64,000 nt of DNA from Lachnospiraceae bacterium (GTDB taxonomy: Bacteria > Bacillota > Clostridia > Lachnospirales > Lachnospiraceae). Below, piece by piece: positions 34,101-42,794 of this stretch; position 1 is the first letter of the stretch; every line of letters starts with the position of its first letter. The stretch lies in the NCBI GenBank assembly GCA_910574965.1, contig CAJTDB010000013.1, positions 30,471 through 94,470 of the forward strand, read 5' to 3'. A model generated the notes under the pieces. It was not told the DNA's origin, made no database searches, and worked only from the letters and a program-made list of their open reading frames with translations. Both the position numbers and the translations under genes were made by a program.

Positions 34101-37068
34101 AGCAGGTAAGACCGTCGAGGACCTCGCCGGGCTGGACTGGTCTAATGGGAATGTGAAGCTTGCAGATTTCCCACAGGGATATTTGGTAAGTGCAAATATA
34201 AAAGTGGACGGAACGCGTCCGCCTGGACTGGATCCTAACAATAACCTGCAAAGAGACGGCTATTATATACAGAATGGTTATCGTCCGGAAACCTATGCAC
34301 CTGACGGGAGCGGTGCGCTCGGAACCCATAACTCCGACTGGAGTCATTGGGGAGATACGCTGCTGGTCATCGGATGCAAAACCAGTATCACCAAGAATCT
34401 GCTCCAAAAAAGCGGGGACGAGGAAAAGAAATCCTTTGATCTGGATAAAAATCAGAGGGTTGTAGATTTTGTATTGCAGCCGAGGACTTCCTTTGACGAA
34501 AAGGGAGGCGGCGGCAATCTGGAAGATCTGCTGATCGAGATAAAGATTACGGATACTCTGCCGAAACATCTGAGCTATATTGAAGGTTCTGCTTACTATG
34601 GAGGTACTTACGTCCAGAACGGCGGCGGAATACAGGGAGATATTGAAGATGGAACAGAGACCGGATTAAACGAGACCGTAACATTAGAGGATGGAAAAAC
34701 TATAAGGCTGGAGATGCAGGCAGGAGACAACGAGGGAGAAACGAAGCTGATCTGGACAATAAGCAATGTGAAAGTGGGAGAAGAGTTAGAACCGATCCGT
34801 TATTCCGCAGAGATCGGAACTCCGGGCAATGCTTTGACAGATGTGAAGGCTGGTACAACGAACCTGCTGAATAAAGTCTATATTTCCGCAAAGGAAGACC
34901 TGCGGGATCCTCTTGTAAAAGAGAACCAGAAATATTCAGAGGCTGCGATCTCCGTTATCCGCGGAAGCGCAGAGTCTTTTGGTAAATTTACACTTCAGCA
35001 TGCGACAGACGAGGATGGAGAGATTGATTACGTTGTCTACTACAGTAATAATTCAGAGAACGATGCGCATGTGGAAATGATGGATACCATGCCTGCAAAT
35101 GGTGTGAGCGGAAGCATCTATACCGGTGACTACAGCTTTGTGGGATGGAATCTGGATGAGAAGAGAAATACATGTGCACCAGAAAGGATACAGATTTACT
35201 ATACGGCAGATCCTAAATATCAGGGAAAGAAACTGAAAGACCTGGAAGAAATGGGTGTTGCGTCGGTGGCCGACAGTCCGGACTGGAAACCTGTTTCGAT
35301 CTCTGAGGATGGCACCATCTCCCTTCCAGATAAGACGCCGGTTGCATGGTATGTGACAGCAGACTTAAAGGGCCTGGAAAATGTGATGGTCAATCTGAAG
35401 ATTCGGCTGAATCCGGATCCCTCTGTCAAAGACGGCAGTGCAGATACCGAAGTTCATTATTATGTGAATGATCTCTCCGTAGGCGACACGACTGTGACCA
35501 CAAAAACACCAACGGTAAGACGTACGCTGGAGGGCCTTGCCTGGAAAGACTATAACCGCAATGGAGTGCAGGATGAGGAGCAGGCGGACCAGATGAACGG
35601 AGTGAGGATAGAACTTCTGAAGCTTTCTGAAGGCGGCGATCCGCAGAAGAAAGAAGACTATGTTCCTGTCTGCTATCCAAAGGCAGACGGTACTCCGGGA
35701 ACAAATCCGGTGCAGGTCATGACCGGACAGCAGATCAGCATCCGGGACACAGACGGCAGCAATGCCATCGCTTATACGCCGGACGGTGATACAGGCAGAT
35801 ACAAATTCCTGGACCTTCCTGCGGGAATCTATGCCGTACGTTTTTCCAGCGGAGAAGGAGAAGGCAGTATCTCGGATCTGAAAGCCACAGGTAAGGATCT
35901 CTGGGGCAATGATGAGATTGACTCCGACGCAGAGCCTTCTTATGAGAACGACAAACTGCAGTCGACAATCATTCTGGGAATCGAAATGAAGGATGCAGAA
36001 TCCATCTATGGAGAAGAACAGGATACTGCAGAACCAAAACTGATTCAGGAATCAAAATTCCATGACAGCGGTTTTTATCCCAATATGCAGTTTTCCATTT
36101 GGAAGACGGATGAAAGCGGGACGAAAGGGCTGGCCGGGGCATCCTTTACGATTATGGACGCAGAGCAGAGAGTTCTGTCTTTTGTAAAAAATGGTGATAC
36201 TTACCAGGCAGTTCAGATGGAAGACACTATTTATGAAGAGACTGAGACGGAAGGCAGACTGCAGGGAGCGCTTTATTATATCGCACATGCAAATAATCCG
36301 GAATATGTTCTTGACCTGGACCGGAATGAATGGTGGAAGGCGGTATTAAGACACTGGACGGATACGAGAGATCAGATGTATGAAGTCATTCCGCAGGAGG
36401 ACGGGAGCTTTGCTTTCAAAAGAGCGGAATCAAACCAATGGCTCAATGTAAGCGGGGGCACTGCGTATACGGATGGTATTAACGTTATGTTCTATGACGG
36501 AGGTTCCGACGTAGCCCATCCGGAAAAAAATGAGAAATGGTATATGCGGGCCAATAAGGACGGAAGCATTCGGATACAGGCGAAAGAAGCAAGTGCGGGC
36601 AATCTGGGCTTTCTGGATATAAGCGGCGGACAGGTGCAGGAAAATCAAAAGATCCAGATCTGGTCAGGAAATCACAGTGCTGCACAGAACTGGAAACTGA
36701 TTCCTGCTGAGAATGCAGACGGAACAGAGACAAATCTGACGGTAGATGGGAGCGGACAGTTAAAGATCACGGATCTGATACCTGGCACCTATACCATTAC
36801 TGAGATGATCGCTCCTACGGGTTATGTCCTTCTGAATGGACCGGTGAAGATTCAGGTCAATAAAGACGGAACGATTACAAAACTGGACGAAGGGGCGTCC
36901 GATATGGCGGATATCTCCGGCATAGAGCTGAAGATTCGCAACCGGGAACTCTATGTGCTTCCCTCTGCCGGCGGTACCGGAATCTATTGGTATACGATCA
37001 GCGGAACCCTGCTGATGATCGCGGGAATGCTGGTTTTATATAAGAGAAAATATGCGGGGAGGTGCTGA
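31159..37068 (+). CDS. Giant surface protein with SdrD-B-like and ricin-type lectin domains, LPSAG sorting signal
   Basis: Secreted protein of 1969 aa, putative tip adhesin of pilus 2. Signal peptide 1-35; Pro/Glu/Asp-rich stalk about 45-200; a long unassigned adhesive region (about 300-1150); DUF11-like repeats about 1150-1450; an SdrD-B-like domain starting RRTLEGLAWKDYNRNGVQ near 1454. At about 1655 a SpaA-type domain opens (SIWKTDESGTKGLAGASFTI). It is interrupted at about 1700-1855 by a ricin-type beta-trefoil (YYIAHANNPEYVLDLD, HSAAQNWKL). It resumes with the E-box YTITEMIAPTGY. The sorting motif is LPSAG, not LPXTG, before the helix and KRKYAGRC tail. It shares only ends and general plan with the adhesin at 14998. 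Confidence 0.88.
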   Translation: MKNSRIKRIMAFLLCLVLLVCSSNSSAFIGSLKAAGTEETADAQLDTDTVEIEVEPAEASEEAPAEAVPEETVQESPADTAEPPAEEIPEAPADSEAAPDQPSADENVPPAEAPSADEDQPPVQTLPPEEDTLTDQTPSDQPSADEDILQTEEELPNENTPTDTEVPEGTEPVPEEPAADAEIPELPMDETLDETVWTEEEQQQIEEVTALIKALPSMEEAAEKMAELEEDEEGMAAWYEALFGQITEAQQAYDALTQAQQEEVGNTEKLLYWAAWMEEAALLDEEQGECLSETYVDNIVIKNIADGAGEFDVLHQHSESCREDGKTCEIKVYAENDPGIDTSPDNRRVRTFDAVTYEFLINMRSWDEKKTYAEANVKMEVLLPVSKEEAEFDLTAMGWMENPEIREEEREISIDGETVMKTCQVLTGYRHLTPAGGNPSVVPGSFGNNVVINVKRMKNGTSLQPVFSAVMAEGWQEDEPCPNEEHTEIEKKSVTADKVTVTAAPKYNIQIDGSGTYKDTFDFASGNEKAANKGIGNIPGRLMKIGVTLQLYNDNAAKGLKGIELPDPGSPIEFDLELNSKYQDQDAKEYGALLWSFGRNYSVGYNNNNDTDGRLLKDNLGCAPFAPYDYSAGDTYLDHACYNSGQWYASQEGNKIHVKVWDWEIDLDHMPTRNGDRWSDVYGPNIGCFSSGQMWILQPFAKKNSTYEPGPDGPEFEIVNEKGTGSFSTNIEAKNLTVTVNGQTMKEENGEIHQMVTKDDREAYTLELTLQGGLQNRIRYAGPGYEKESGEWEAPGSGVTDVRDGRDYAATGSPVWIGSGFSYKANGEPANQMYWGTNLTKFYGSAIEMADEKHLAFTGGAVLEDRYRTDEVINNGNLIIYYAAKKDGQDWENDDELLTTYEDDLLFYKGYEGYQKIIKEGKVCVGMLVCFKGPGTDPLLENDPYFNCYHKAQVAKNPELIGKTFTLASTSRVWSKEKCEAAGKTVEDLAGLDWSNGNVKLADFPQGYLVSANIKVDGTRPPGLDPNNNLQRDGYYIQNGYRPETYAPDGSGALGTHNSDWSHWGDTLLVIGCKTSITKNLLQKSGDEEKKSFDLDKNQRVVDFVLQPRTSFDEKGGGGNLEDLLIEIKITDTLPKHLSYIEGSAYYGGTYVQNGGGIQGDIEDGTETGLNETVTLEDGKTIRLEMQAGDNEGETKLIWTISNVKVGEELEPIRYSAEIGTPGNALTDVKAGTTNLLNKVYISAKEDLRDPLVKENQKYSEAAISVIRGSAESFGKFTLQHATDEDGEIDYVVYYSNNSENDAHVEMMDTMPANGVSGSIYTGDYSFVGWNLDEKRNTCAPERIQIYYTADPKYQGKKLKDLEEMGVASVADSPDWKPVSISEDGTISLPDKTPVAWYVTADLKGLENVMVNLKIRLNPDPSVKDGSADTEVHYYVNDLSVGDTTVTTKTPTVRRTLEGLAWKDYNRNGVQDEEQADQMNGVRIELLKLSEGGDPQKKEDYVPVCYPKADGTPGTNPVQVMTGQQISIRDTDGSNAIAYTPDGDTGRYKFLDLPAGIYAVRFSSGEGEGSISDLKATGKDLWGNDEIDSDAEPSYENDKLQSTIILGIEMKDAESIYGEEQDTAEPKLIQESKFHDSGFYPNMQFSIWKTDESGTKGLAGASFTIMDAEQRVLSFVKNGDTYQAVQMEDTIYEETETEGRLQGALYYIAHANNPEYVLDLDRNEWWKAVLRHWTDTRDQMYEVIPQEDGSFAFKRAESNQWLNVSGGTAYTDGINVMFYDGGSDVAHPEKNEKWYMRANKDGSIRIQAKEASAGNLGFLDISGGQVQENQKIQIWSGNHSAAQNWKLIPAENADGTETNLTVDGSGQLKITDLIPGTYTITEMIAPTGYVLLNGPVKIQVNKDGTITKLDEGASDMADISGIELKIRNRELYVLPSAGGTGIYWYTISGTLLMIAGMLVLYKRKYAGRC

Positions 37069-37192
37069 GAGGACTAAGAGATGATGAGGATTTCTGCGGT
37101 CCTTCAGGGACCGCATGGAAGTGCAGGATGCACAAGGAAACAGAAGGAACTGTAAATTATGGGCGCAGCCCACAAAAAGAAAGGAAGAAAAC
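37069..37192 (+). promoter_or_regulatory. Structured leader between second adhesin and second major pilin
   Basis: Contains GCGGTCC/GGGACCGC (37096-37114), GTGCA/TGCAC and GGGC/GCCC hairpins in the same order as 19402-19519, then AAAGGAAG. Conservation of structure with changed loops suggests a role in pilin mRNA stability or translation. Confidence 0.5.
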
Positions 37193-39124
37193 ATGAAGAA
37201 AATGAAAAAGTTTTTAGCTATGCTGCTGGCTATGGCAATGGTCATGGGGATGTCAGCGACGGTATTGGCGGCATCAACAGATCCCCTGGATACGGCTCTG
37301 GCTGATGACACAAAAGTTGACACTGCACACGGATATCCAAGTGCGGATGACAAAGCAACTGTAACAATATCCAATATTGTAGGAAAGCCAGAGATAACAC
37401 TGTATCGGATCGCCGAGCCGGTGTACAAGGAGCACGGCCTGGAGAAATTTACCTTTGTAACAGGTGCGGAGGCGCTTAACAACAATCAAGGTCCGACTGC
37501 GGATCAGATCATGGCAGTCGCAAATGGGATCAAGAGCGGCGATATTACGGCTAATAGTGTAACACCTGAGAATTTAACATATGACAATGCTACTTATACA
37601 GGCCAACTTGGTGCCGGTGCTTATATTGCGATCATTGCTTCTCCAAAAGGCAGCCCTGAGCAGTACAATCCCATCTATCTGACGGTGACATATAACAATG
37701 CCGGTCATGTCGTGGGAGGAAATGTCTCTGTTAATGAGAAGTATCTGTGGGGCACGACAGCAGTGGCAAAGCATACGACTCCGGATGTAGACAAGGAGAT
37801 TGATAAAACAACAACAACTACAGACAGCTCTATTAAAGCAGACGGAACGGATGTAAATGCAGAAGGCGGAGAGACGGCATCTTTGGGTGATGTAATCTCT
37901 TATACAGTAAAACCGAATCCGATGCCCAGTTATCCACAGAATGCGGCGAACCAGACCCTGTTTATCTCAGATACAATGAACACCGGTCTGACCTTTGACT
38001 ACAGTTCTCTGAAAGTGAAGCTTCAGTATCCGAATAAGGACTTCCTGACAACTGCAACTCCGGAAGGAGAAACAAAAGTGCTGGAACTGGTTCCGGCGGC
38101 AGACGGAACGATCACACTTCCGGCCAATTCCTTTGCCGGACAGACGGAGGCTCTTGTAATCGGAACGGCTGCACCGACTGTCAAAAAGGCAGTTCAGACA
38201 ACACCAGAGGGAGCTGACGGATTTAACATCAACTTTAACTATGTAAGTCTGATCTACGACAATGCCGGAAATGTATTTACTCCGGTCATTACGTACAACG
38301 CAACATTGAATGAGAGTGCAGCAGTCGGGAAACCGGGTCTTGAGAATAAGGTAAATCTTTACTTTGCATCGGATTCCTCCAGCGGCAGTACACATACGAC
38401 AACGGATACGCCTGAAGAAGGAGATAACATTAAGGTAAAAGAGGATGAGGAGATCGTATATACCTACAGACTGGCGGTTAAAAAGGTAGATGATACTCCT
38501 GCACCGAATGCGAAACCTCTTGAGGGAGCAGTGTTCGGAGTCTATACCGACGAGGCGTGTACGGATCTTGTCAGCACAATGACTACGAATGCGGACGGAT
38601 ATGCAATCTCTACTCAGATCGGTACGACAGAGACGGGTAAGTATTGGGTGAAAGAGCTTGAGGCTCCGACTGGATATCAGCTGAATCCGGAACCGTTCGA
38701 AGTAGAGGTTACGTGGACGAGTGCAACAAGTACGGCGACTGTGACCACTCAGACAATCGGATGGACGACAGATGTAAATGAATCCGAAGATCCGAGCAAT
38801 CCGGTACAGATCGGATGGGCAGTCAACGGAGAGCTTAAAGACATGGATGAATATGCGGATGCTGACACAGCAGAAGCTGCCGGAGCAAAAGCTGCTTATA
38901 AGAAGTATGGAACGGCTGCATCTTCTACTGTTACATCAATAGAGACCAATCAGGGCGAGGGTTCTGGCGTTGTTCTGTACGGTAAGGACATTGTAAATAC
39001 CAAACTGGTAGCCCTTCCCTCCACCGGCGGCATCGGCACGACCATCTTCACCATCGGCGGATGTGCTATCATGATTCTTGCGGCAGGTCTGTACTTCATG
39101 AGCCGCAGAAAATCTGTAAAATAA
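37193..39124 (+). CDS. Second major pilin subunit (LPXTG)
   Basis: Backbone pilin of 643 aa. Signal peptide KKFLAMLLAMAMVMGMSATV. The mature protein begins with a strand ITLYRIAEPVYKEHG where pilin linking residues are expected. Middle domain with VISYTVKPNPMPSYPQ and FISDTMNTGLTFDYSSLKV is typical of isopeptide-stabilised backbone pilins. The C-terminal SpaA domain has the E-box YWVKELEAPTGYQ. Sorting signal LPSTG, GIGTTIFTIGGCAIM and RRKSVK. Ends are almost identical to the pilin at 19520, while the middle differs, which suggests antigenic or receptor divergence after duplication. Confidence 0.9.
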   Translation: MKKMKKFLAMLLAMAMVMGMSATVLAASTDPLDTALADDTKVDTAHGYPSADDKATVTISNIVGKPEITLYRIAEPVYKEHGLEKFTFVTGAEALNNNQGPTADQIMAVANGIKSGDITANSVTPENLTYDNATYTGQLGAGAYIAIIASPKGSPEQYNPIYLTVTYNNAGHVVGGNVSVNEKYLWGTTAVAKHTTPDVDKEIDKTTTTTDSSIKADGTDVNAEGGETASLGDVISYTVKPNPMPSYPQNAANQTLFISDTMNTGLTFDYSSLKVKLQYPNKDFLTTATPEGETKVLELVPAADGTITLPANSFAGQTEALVIGTAAPTVKKAVQTTPEGADGFNINFNYVSLIYDNAGNVFTPVITYNATLNESAAVGKPGLENKVNLYFASDSSSGSTHTTTDTPEEGDNIKVKEDEEIVYTYRLAVKKVDDTPAPNAKPLEGAVFGVYTDEACTDLVSTMTTNADGYAISTQIGTTETGKYWVKELEAPTGYQLNPEPFEVEVTWTSATSTATVTTQTIGWTTDVNESEDPSNPVQIGWAVNGELKDMDEYADADTAEAAGAKAAYKKYGTAASSTVTSIETNQGEGSGVVLYGKDIVNTKLVALPSTGGIGTTIFTIGGCAIMILAAGLYFMSRRKSVK

Positions 39125-39179
39125 GCAGAACAATCACATTTCTTACATAAGAGATTGATAAAACTGTAACAATGTAAAG

Positions 39180-39205
39180 GTCGGGGCGGTTTGTGCCGCT
39201 CCGAC
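39180..39205 (+). promoter_or_regulatory. Hairpin between second major pilin and sortase genes
   Basis: GTCGGGGCGG with CCGCTCCGAC around TTTGTG; no strong T-tract. Counterpart of 21243-21269, followed by the conserved ATACAACAACAAGGAGAG leader. Confidence 0.5.
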
Positions 39206-39238
39206 ATAAAAAAAGATACAACAACAAGGAGAGTCCGG

Positions 39239-40165
39239 ATGAAAAAATATGCTACGATTTTATTATTTCCTATTTTATTTCTGGCCGGGTTGTCCTTGCT
39301 GCTGTATCCGCTGGTGTCCAATGAGTGGAACAATTATCGGCAGAGCAGGCTGATTTCTGATTATGACGAAGCTGTGGCAGAGCAGACGGCGGCGGGCGCG
39401 ATTGATTATCATGAGGAGTGGACGCAGGCAGCCAGCTATAATGAGTCGCTGAAGCCTTATGTTCTTCCGGATTCTTTTGCCAGTGCAGAACATACAGGGG
39501 AAGCGGATGAAGCCTATCTGTCCTGTCTGAATCTGACAGGAAACGGCATGATGGGTTATGTACAGATTCCGAAGATCAATGTGAAGATTCCTATCTATCA
39601 TACCGTAGAAGAAAAAGTTCTGCAGACAGCAGCCGGCCATCTGGAGGGGAGTTCGCTTCCGGTAGGAGGAGAGGGGACCCATGCGGTGATCTCTGCGCAT
39701 CGGGGGCTGCCAAGCGCGGCGCTTTTTACCGACCTGGACCGTCTGGCGGAAGGGGATTGCTTCCTATTATATATATTGGATGATGTACTTTGCTATAAAG
39801 TGGACCAGATCTCGGTAGTGGAGCCGGAGGATACCAGTACGCTGGCAGCAGAGGATGGAAAAGATCTGGTAACGCTTCTGACCTGTACGCCTTATGGGGT
39901 GAACAGCCATCGGCTTCTGGTCCGGGGATACCGGGTGCCTTATGAAGAGATCGAAGATGAGGCTGTTGCAGCAACAAGCTATACAGGTCCCAGCCTGCAT
40001 ACGAATTATGCTTTGTGGGTGATGGTGGGATTGTCCGCCACAGGATTATTCATCCTCCTTTTGTATCTCTATGACAAAAAGAGCAGAAAGACGGCTGGAG
40101 CTGCCCAAGGGGAGCCGGAAGTAGCACAGACAGAATCTACAGAAAGTCAAGGCCCGCAGACATGA
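39239..40165 (+). CDS. srtC: Class C sortase of operon 2
   Basis: Sortase of 308 aa with N- and C-terminal membrane helices; His in AVISAHRGLPSAALF, Cys and Arg in TLLTCTPYGVNSHRLLVRG. ATG at 39239 has AAGGAGAG upstream and aligns with the start of the sortase at 21306, to which it is highly similar. Its 3' end overlaps the following sortase by 4 bases. Confidence 0.94.
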   Translation: MKKYATILLFPILFLAGLSLLLYPLVSNEWNNYRQSRLISDYDEAVAEQTAAGAIDYHEEWTQAASYNESLKPYVLPDSFASAEHTGEADEAYLSCLNLTGNGMMGYVQIPKINVKIPIYHTVEEKVLQTAAGHLEGSSLPVGGEGTHAVISAHRGLPSAALFTDLDRLAEGDCFLLYILDDVLCYKVDQISVVEPEDTSTLAAEDGKDLVTLLTCTPYGVNSHRLLVRGYRVPYEEIEDEAVAATSYTGPSLHTNYALWVMVGLSATGLFILLLYLYDKKSRKTAGAAQGEPEVAQTESTESQGPQT

Positions 40166-41037
40166 AAAGAACATTGATTAATCTTGCCTTCGGACTTCTG
40201 TTCCTGACCGGGTTCGGCATTCTGGCTTATCCTACAGTGTCCGATCAGTGGAACACTTATCGGCAGAGCAGGCTGATCTCCACTTATGAGGAAGCAGTGT
40301 CCCAGATGAAACCGGAAGACTACAGCCGGGAGTGGGAGACGGCAAGAGCTTTTAACGATACGTTAGAGAAAAATAATCTGTACGGGGATGCCTTTGGCAC
40401 ATCGGACACCGATCTTACAGATACACAATACTGGACCGTTCTGAATGCGGCGGGAGACGGGATCATGGGCTATTTGTCCATACCGAAAATTAATATCCGC
40501 CTGGCGGTCTATCATGGAGTGGGGGAGGAGGTCCTGCAAACCGGTATCGGACATCTGGACGGGACGAAACTTCCCATAGGCGGAGAGAGTACCCACAGCG
40601 TGCTGGCCGCCCATCGGGGCCTTCCAAGTGCAAGACTTTTTACGGATGTAGATCAGCTTGCCAGGGGGGATCGTTTTTATATTCATATATTAGATGAGAT
40701 CCTGGCTTATGAGGTCGACCAGATTCTTCCTATGGTGGATAAGGATGATATGGAGACTTTGGAAAATGCACTGCAGATTGCAGAAGGAGAGGACCATGTG
40801 ACCTTGTTCACCTGTACGCCTTATGGAGTGAACAGTCACCGGCTGCTGGTAAGGGGAACACGTGTTCCTTATGAGGGAGAAGAAGAGATTGCGAGTACGC
40901 CGGTGGATACGATGCTGCGGGCAGTGCAGAATTATTATATGCTGTATCTGATTCTGGGGCTGTCGGTTACGGTGCTGGTGATCCTGGTGATGAGATTCCT
41001 GTTCCGGCCCAGGAAGAAAAAGGATGGAGTGGAATAA
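40162..41037 (+). CDS. srtC: Second class C sortase of operon 2
   Basis: Sortase of 291 aa, same length as its counterpart at 22268 and very similar (VLAAHRGLPSARLF, TLFTCTPYGVNSHRLLVRG). Two membrane helices; coupled to the preceding gene by ATGA. The close similarity of sortases between modules contrasts with the divergent adhesins, so cross-assembly of subunits is conceivable. Confidence 0.94.
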   Translation: MKRTLINLAFGLLFLTGFGILAYPTVSDQWNTYRQSRLISTYEEAVSQMKPEDYSREWETARAFNDTLEKNNLYGDAFGTSDTDLTDTQYWTVLNAAGDGIMGYLSIPKINIRLAVYHGVGEEVLQTGIGHLDGTKLPIGGESTHSVLAAHRGLPSARLFTDVDQLARGDRFYIHILDEILAYEVDQILPMVDKDDMETLENALQIAEGEDHVTLFTCTPYGVNSHRLLVRGTRVPYEGEEEIASTPVDTMLRAVQNYYMLYLILGLSVTVLVILVMRFLFRPRKKKDGVE

Positions 41038-41045
41038 GAGAATAG

Positions 41046-41105
41046 GAAACTTAAAACAGCATCTGTCCGGTGTCTGCCCGGCAGATACGGAAGGAACTGA
41101 AATAG
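41046..41105 (+). repeat. Shortened intercistronic palindrome (hairpin family remnant, operon 2)
   Basis: AAACTTAAAA, then CAGCATCTGTCCGG and CCCGGCAGATACGG, then GGAACTGAAATAGGAGGG. The element keeps the CAG start, the GGAACT..AATAGGAGG junction and a short stem (ATCTGTCCGG/CCCGGCAGAT) but has lost the inner hairpin. It sits where operon 1 has the full unit at 23179-23280. Confidence 0.6.
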
Positions 41106-41117
41106 GAGGGGAAAGAT

Positions 41118-42233
41118 GTGAAGAAAGCGAAGATAAAAAACAGATGGGCCGCGCTGACCGTTGTTCTTGCTCTGCTGGGGCTGACGGTCCGAATGGATGT
41201 GGCTTACGGGGCCATTGGTATTGAAACGGATAAAAAAGGCTCGATGGAATTTGAAGTGAGCGCGGAAACGTATACAGGCCCGGAGGGGAGCGAAGTAGAT
41301 TACGAGACGCTGAATCTGGGGAGCCTTGCGATTCCGGTGAAACTGTATCGGGTGGCATCGGTAAATGTAAGCGGGAAATATACGGCTCTGCCGCCCTACA
41401 CTTCCTTGACGGGTCTTGGCTCCGTAGACGCCGGGACAAATGCCGGGACCTGGGCATCTTTTGCTGACGCGGCACATGCTATTGCAGAACCGCTGCCGGA
41501 TGCTGAGGGAAACACGCCAGAAGGCGATAAGCCATACAAAGAACTCACTTTGGAGAATGCACACGGAAGGGCGGAGAATCTGGAGACGGGCCTGTATCTG
41601 GTCTCGGCGCAGGAGGTGGTAACGGCGGAATACATTTACAGCTTTCAGCCCTACCTTGTATCTCTTCCGGGCAATGCATATGATGCATCAGATCCTGACA
41701 GCAGTGACGATTGGCTGTATGATGTGACGGTGGGGCTAAAGCCAAGCCGGGAGAACCGTTACGGTGATTTGGAAATCAGAAAGACACTGGATACTTATAA
41801 TGCCACGCTGGGCGGTGCAGCGTTCATCTTCGAGATTTCTGCTGAGAAGGACGGGATCGTGTACAATGACGTAGTGTCCGTCGTCTTTGACGGGGCAGGA
41901 ACGAAATCGGTGAAAATTGAGGGCAGGATCCCGGCCGGCGCGCTTGTGACAGTAAAGGAGATCTATTCCGGAGCAAGCTATGAGGCCGTTGCAGGAACAG
42001 AGAAGTCGGAGACAATCATTGCGGATCAGTTGGTGTCGGTAGCATTCCGTAATGATTATGATGAGCGTCTAAACGGCGGCACCAGCATCGTCAACCATTT
42101 TGAGGCAGACAAAGACGACAGCCAGGCAGATCAGGGAACCGGCTCCGGACAGAACACACCGGGGGCAGAAAGCCGTGAAATCTGGAATGTGGTACAGCAG
42201 AAGGATTCGACCGGACAGACGGGGGAGGAATAG
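41118..42233 (+). CDS. Secreted pilin-like protein without sorting signal (operon 2)
   Basis: Exported protein of 371 aa, GTG start at 41118 after GGAGGGG. Signal peptide about 1-32 (LTVVLALLGLTVRMDVAYGA). Shares with the protein at 23295 the segments LAIPVKLYRVASVNVSGKY, AENLETGLYLVSAQEVV, DLEIRKTLDTYNATLGG and RIPAGALVTVKEIYSGASYE. No LPXTG and no C-terminal helix. Probably an accessory fibre component. Confidence 0.8.
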   Translation: MKKAKIKNRWAALTVVLALLGLTVRMDVAYGAIGIETDKKGSMEFEVSAETYTGPEGSEVDYETLNLGSLAIPVKLYRVASVNVSGKYTALPPYTSLTGLGSVDAGTNAGTWASFADAAHAIAEPLPDAEGNTPEGDKPYKELTLENAHGRAENLETGLYLVSAQEVVTAEYIYSFQPYLVSLPGNAYDASDPDSSDDWLYDVTVGLKPSRENRYGDLEIRKTLDTYNATLGGAAFIFEISAEKDGIVYNDVVSVVFDGAGTKSVKIEGRIPAGALVTVKEIYSGASYEAVAGTEKSETIIADQLVSVAFRNDYDERLNGGTSIVNHFEADKDDSQADQGTGSGQNTPGAESREIWNVVQQKDSTGQTGEE

Positions 42234-42236
42234 GCC

Positions 42237-42794
42237 ATGAAGAGAAAGTGGAATCAAAAAACGATGGCTTTGGCGGCGGCAGCTCTCGTGCTGACAGCAG
42301 GTGTCACGGCAAACAGAACTTTAGCGTATTTTACCACATATGTGACAGCATCCGGCGGTCATGAACTGGAACTGGGATTTACAACCACCATACCGGAAGA
42401 GGAGGTTGCCAACTGGACGAAGGATATTACCATCACCAACACCGGCGGGAATCCCTGCTATGTCCGTGTAAAAGCATTTGCCGGAGTGCAGTTTGGACTG
42501 GAATATGATCTGGCAGCTTCCGACAGCAGATGGTCGGCGCTTGAAACGGACGGCTATTATTACTGGCAGGAGATTCTAAAGCCGGGAGAGACAACCGGTT
42601 CGCTTCTGGTAAGGATTGACAAGAAAGATGCGAAGGAAGACTTCAACGTAATCATTGTACAGGAGTGCACACCAGTGCCTTATGATGAGAACGGCGTGCC
42701 TGCGGCCTGGGATCAGGTGGACTGGACGAGAACGGCGGACGTGGTAAAAACGGAAACGTCAGAGACGGTAAACAGCGGGGAGGATAAGGAATGA
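42237..42794 (+). CDS. TasA-like secreted protein with SipW-type signal peptide (operon 2)
   Basis: Exported protein of 185 aa, homologue of 24447. Signal region ALAAAALVLTAGVTANRTLA then YFTTYVTASGGHELELG. Mature part with ITNTGGNPCYVRVKAFAGVQ and FNVIIVQECTPVPYDENG. Position relative to sipW is unchanged. Fibre-forming role inferred from TasA-type relatives. Confidence 0.75.
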   Translation: MKRKWNQKTMALAAAALVLTAGVTANRTLAYFTTYVTASGGHELELGFTTTIPEEEVANWTKDITITNTGGNPCYVRVKAFAGVQFGLEYDLAASDSRWSALETDGYYYWQEILKPGETTGSLLVRIDKKDAKEDFNVIIVQECTPVPYDENGVPAAWDQVDWTRTADVVKTETSETVNSGEDKE

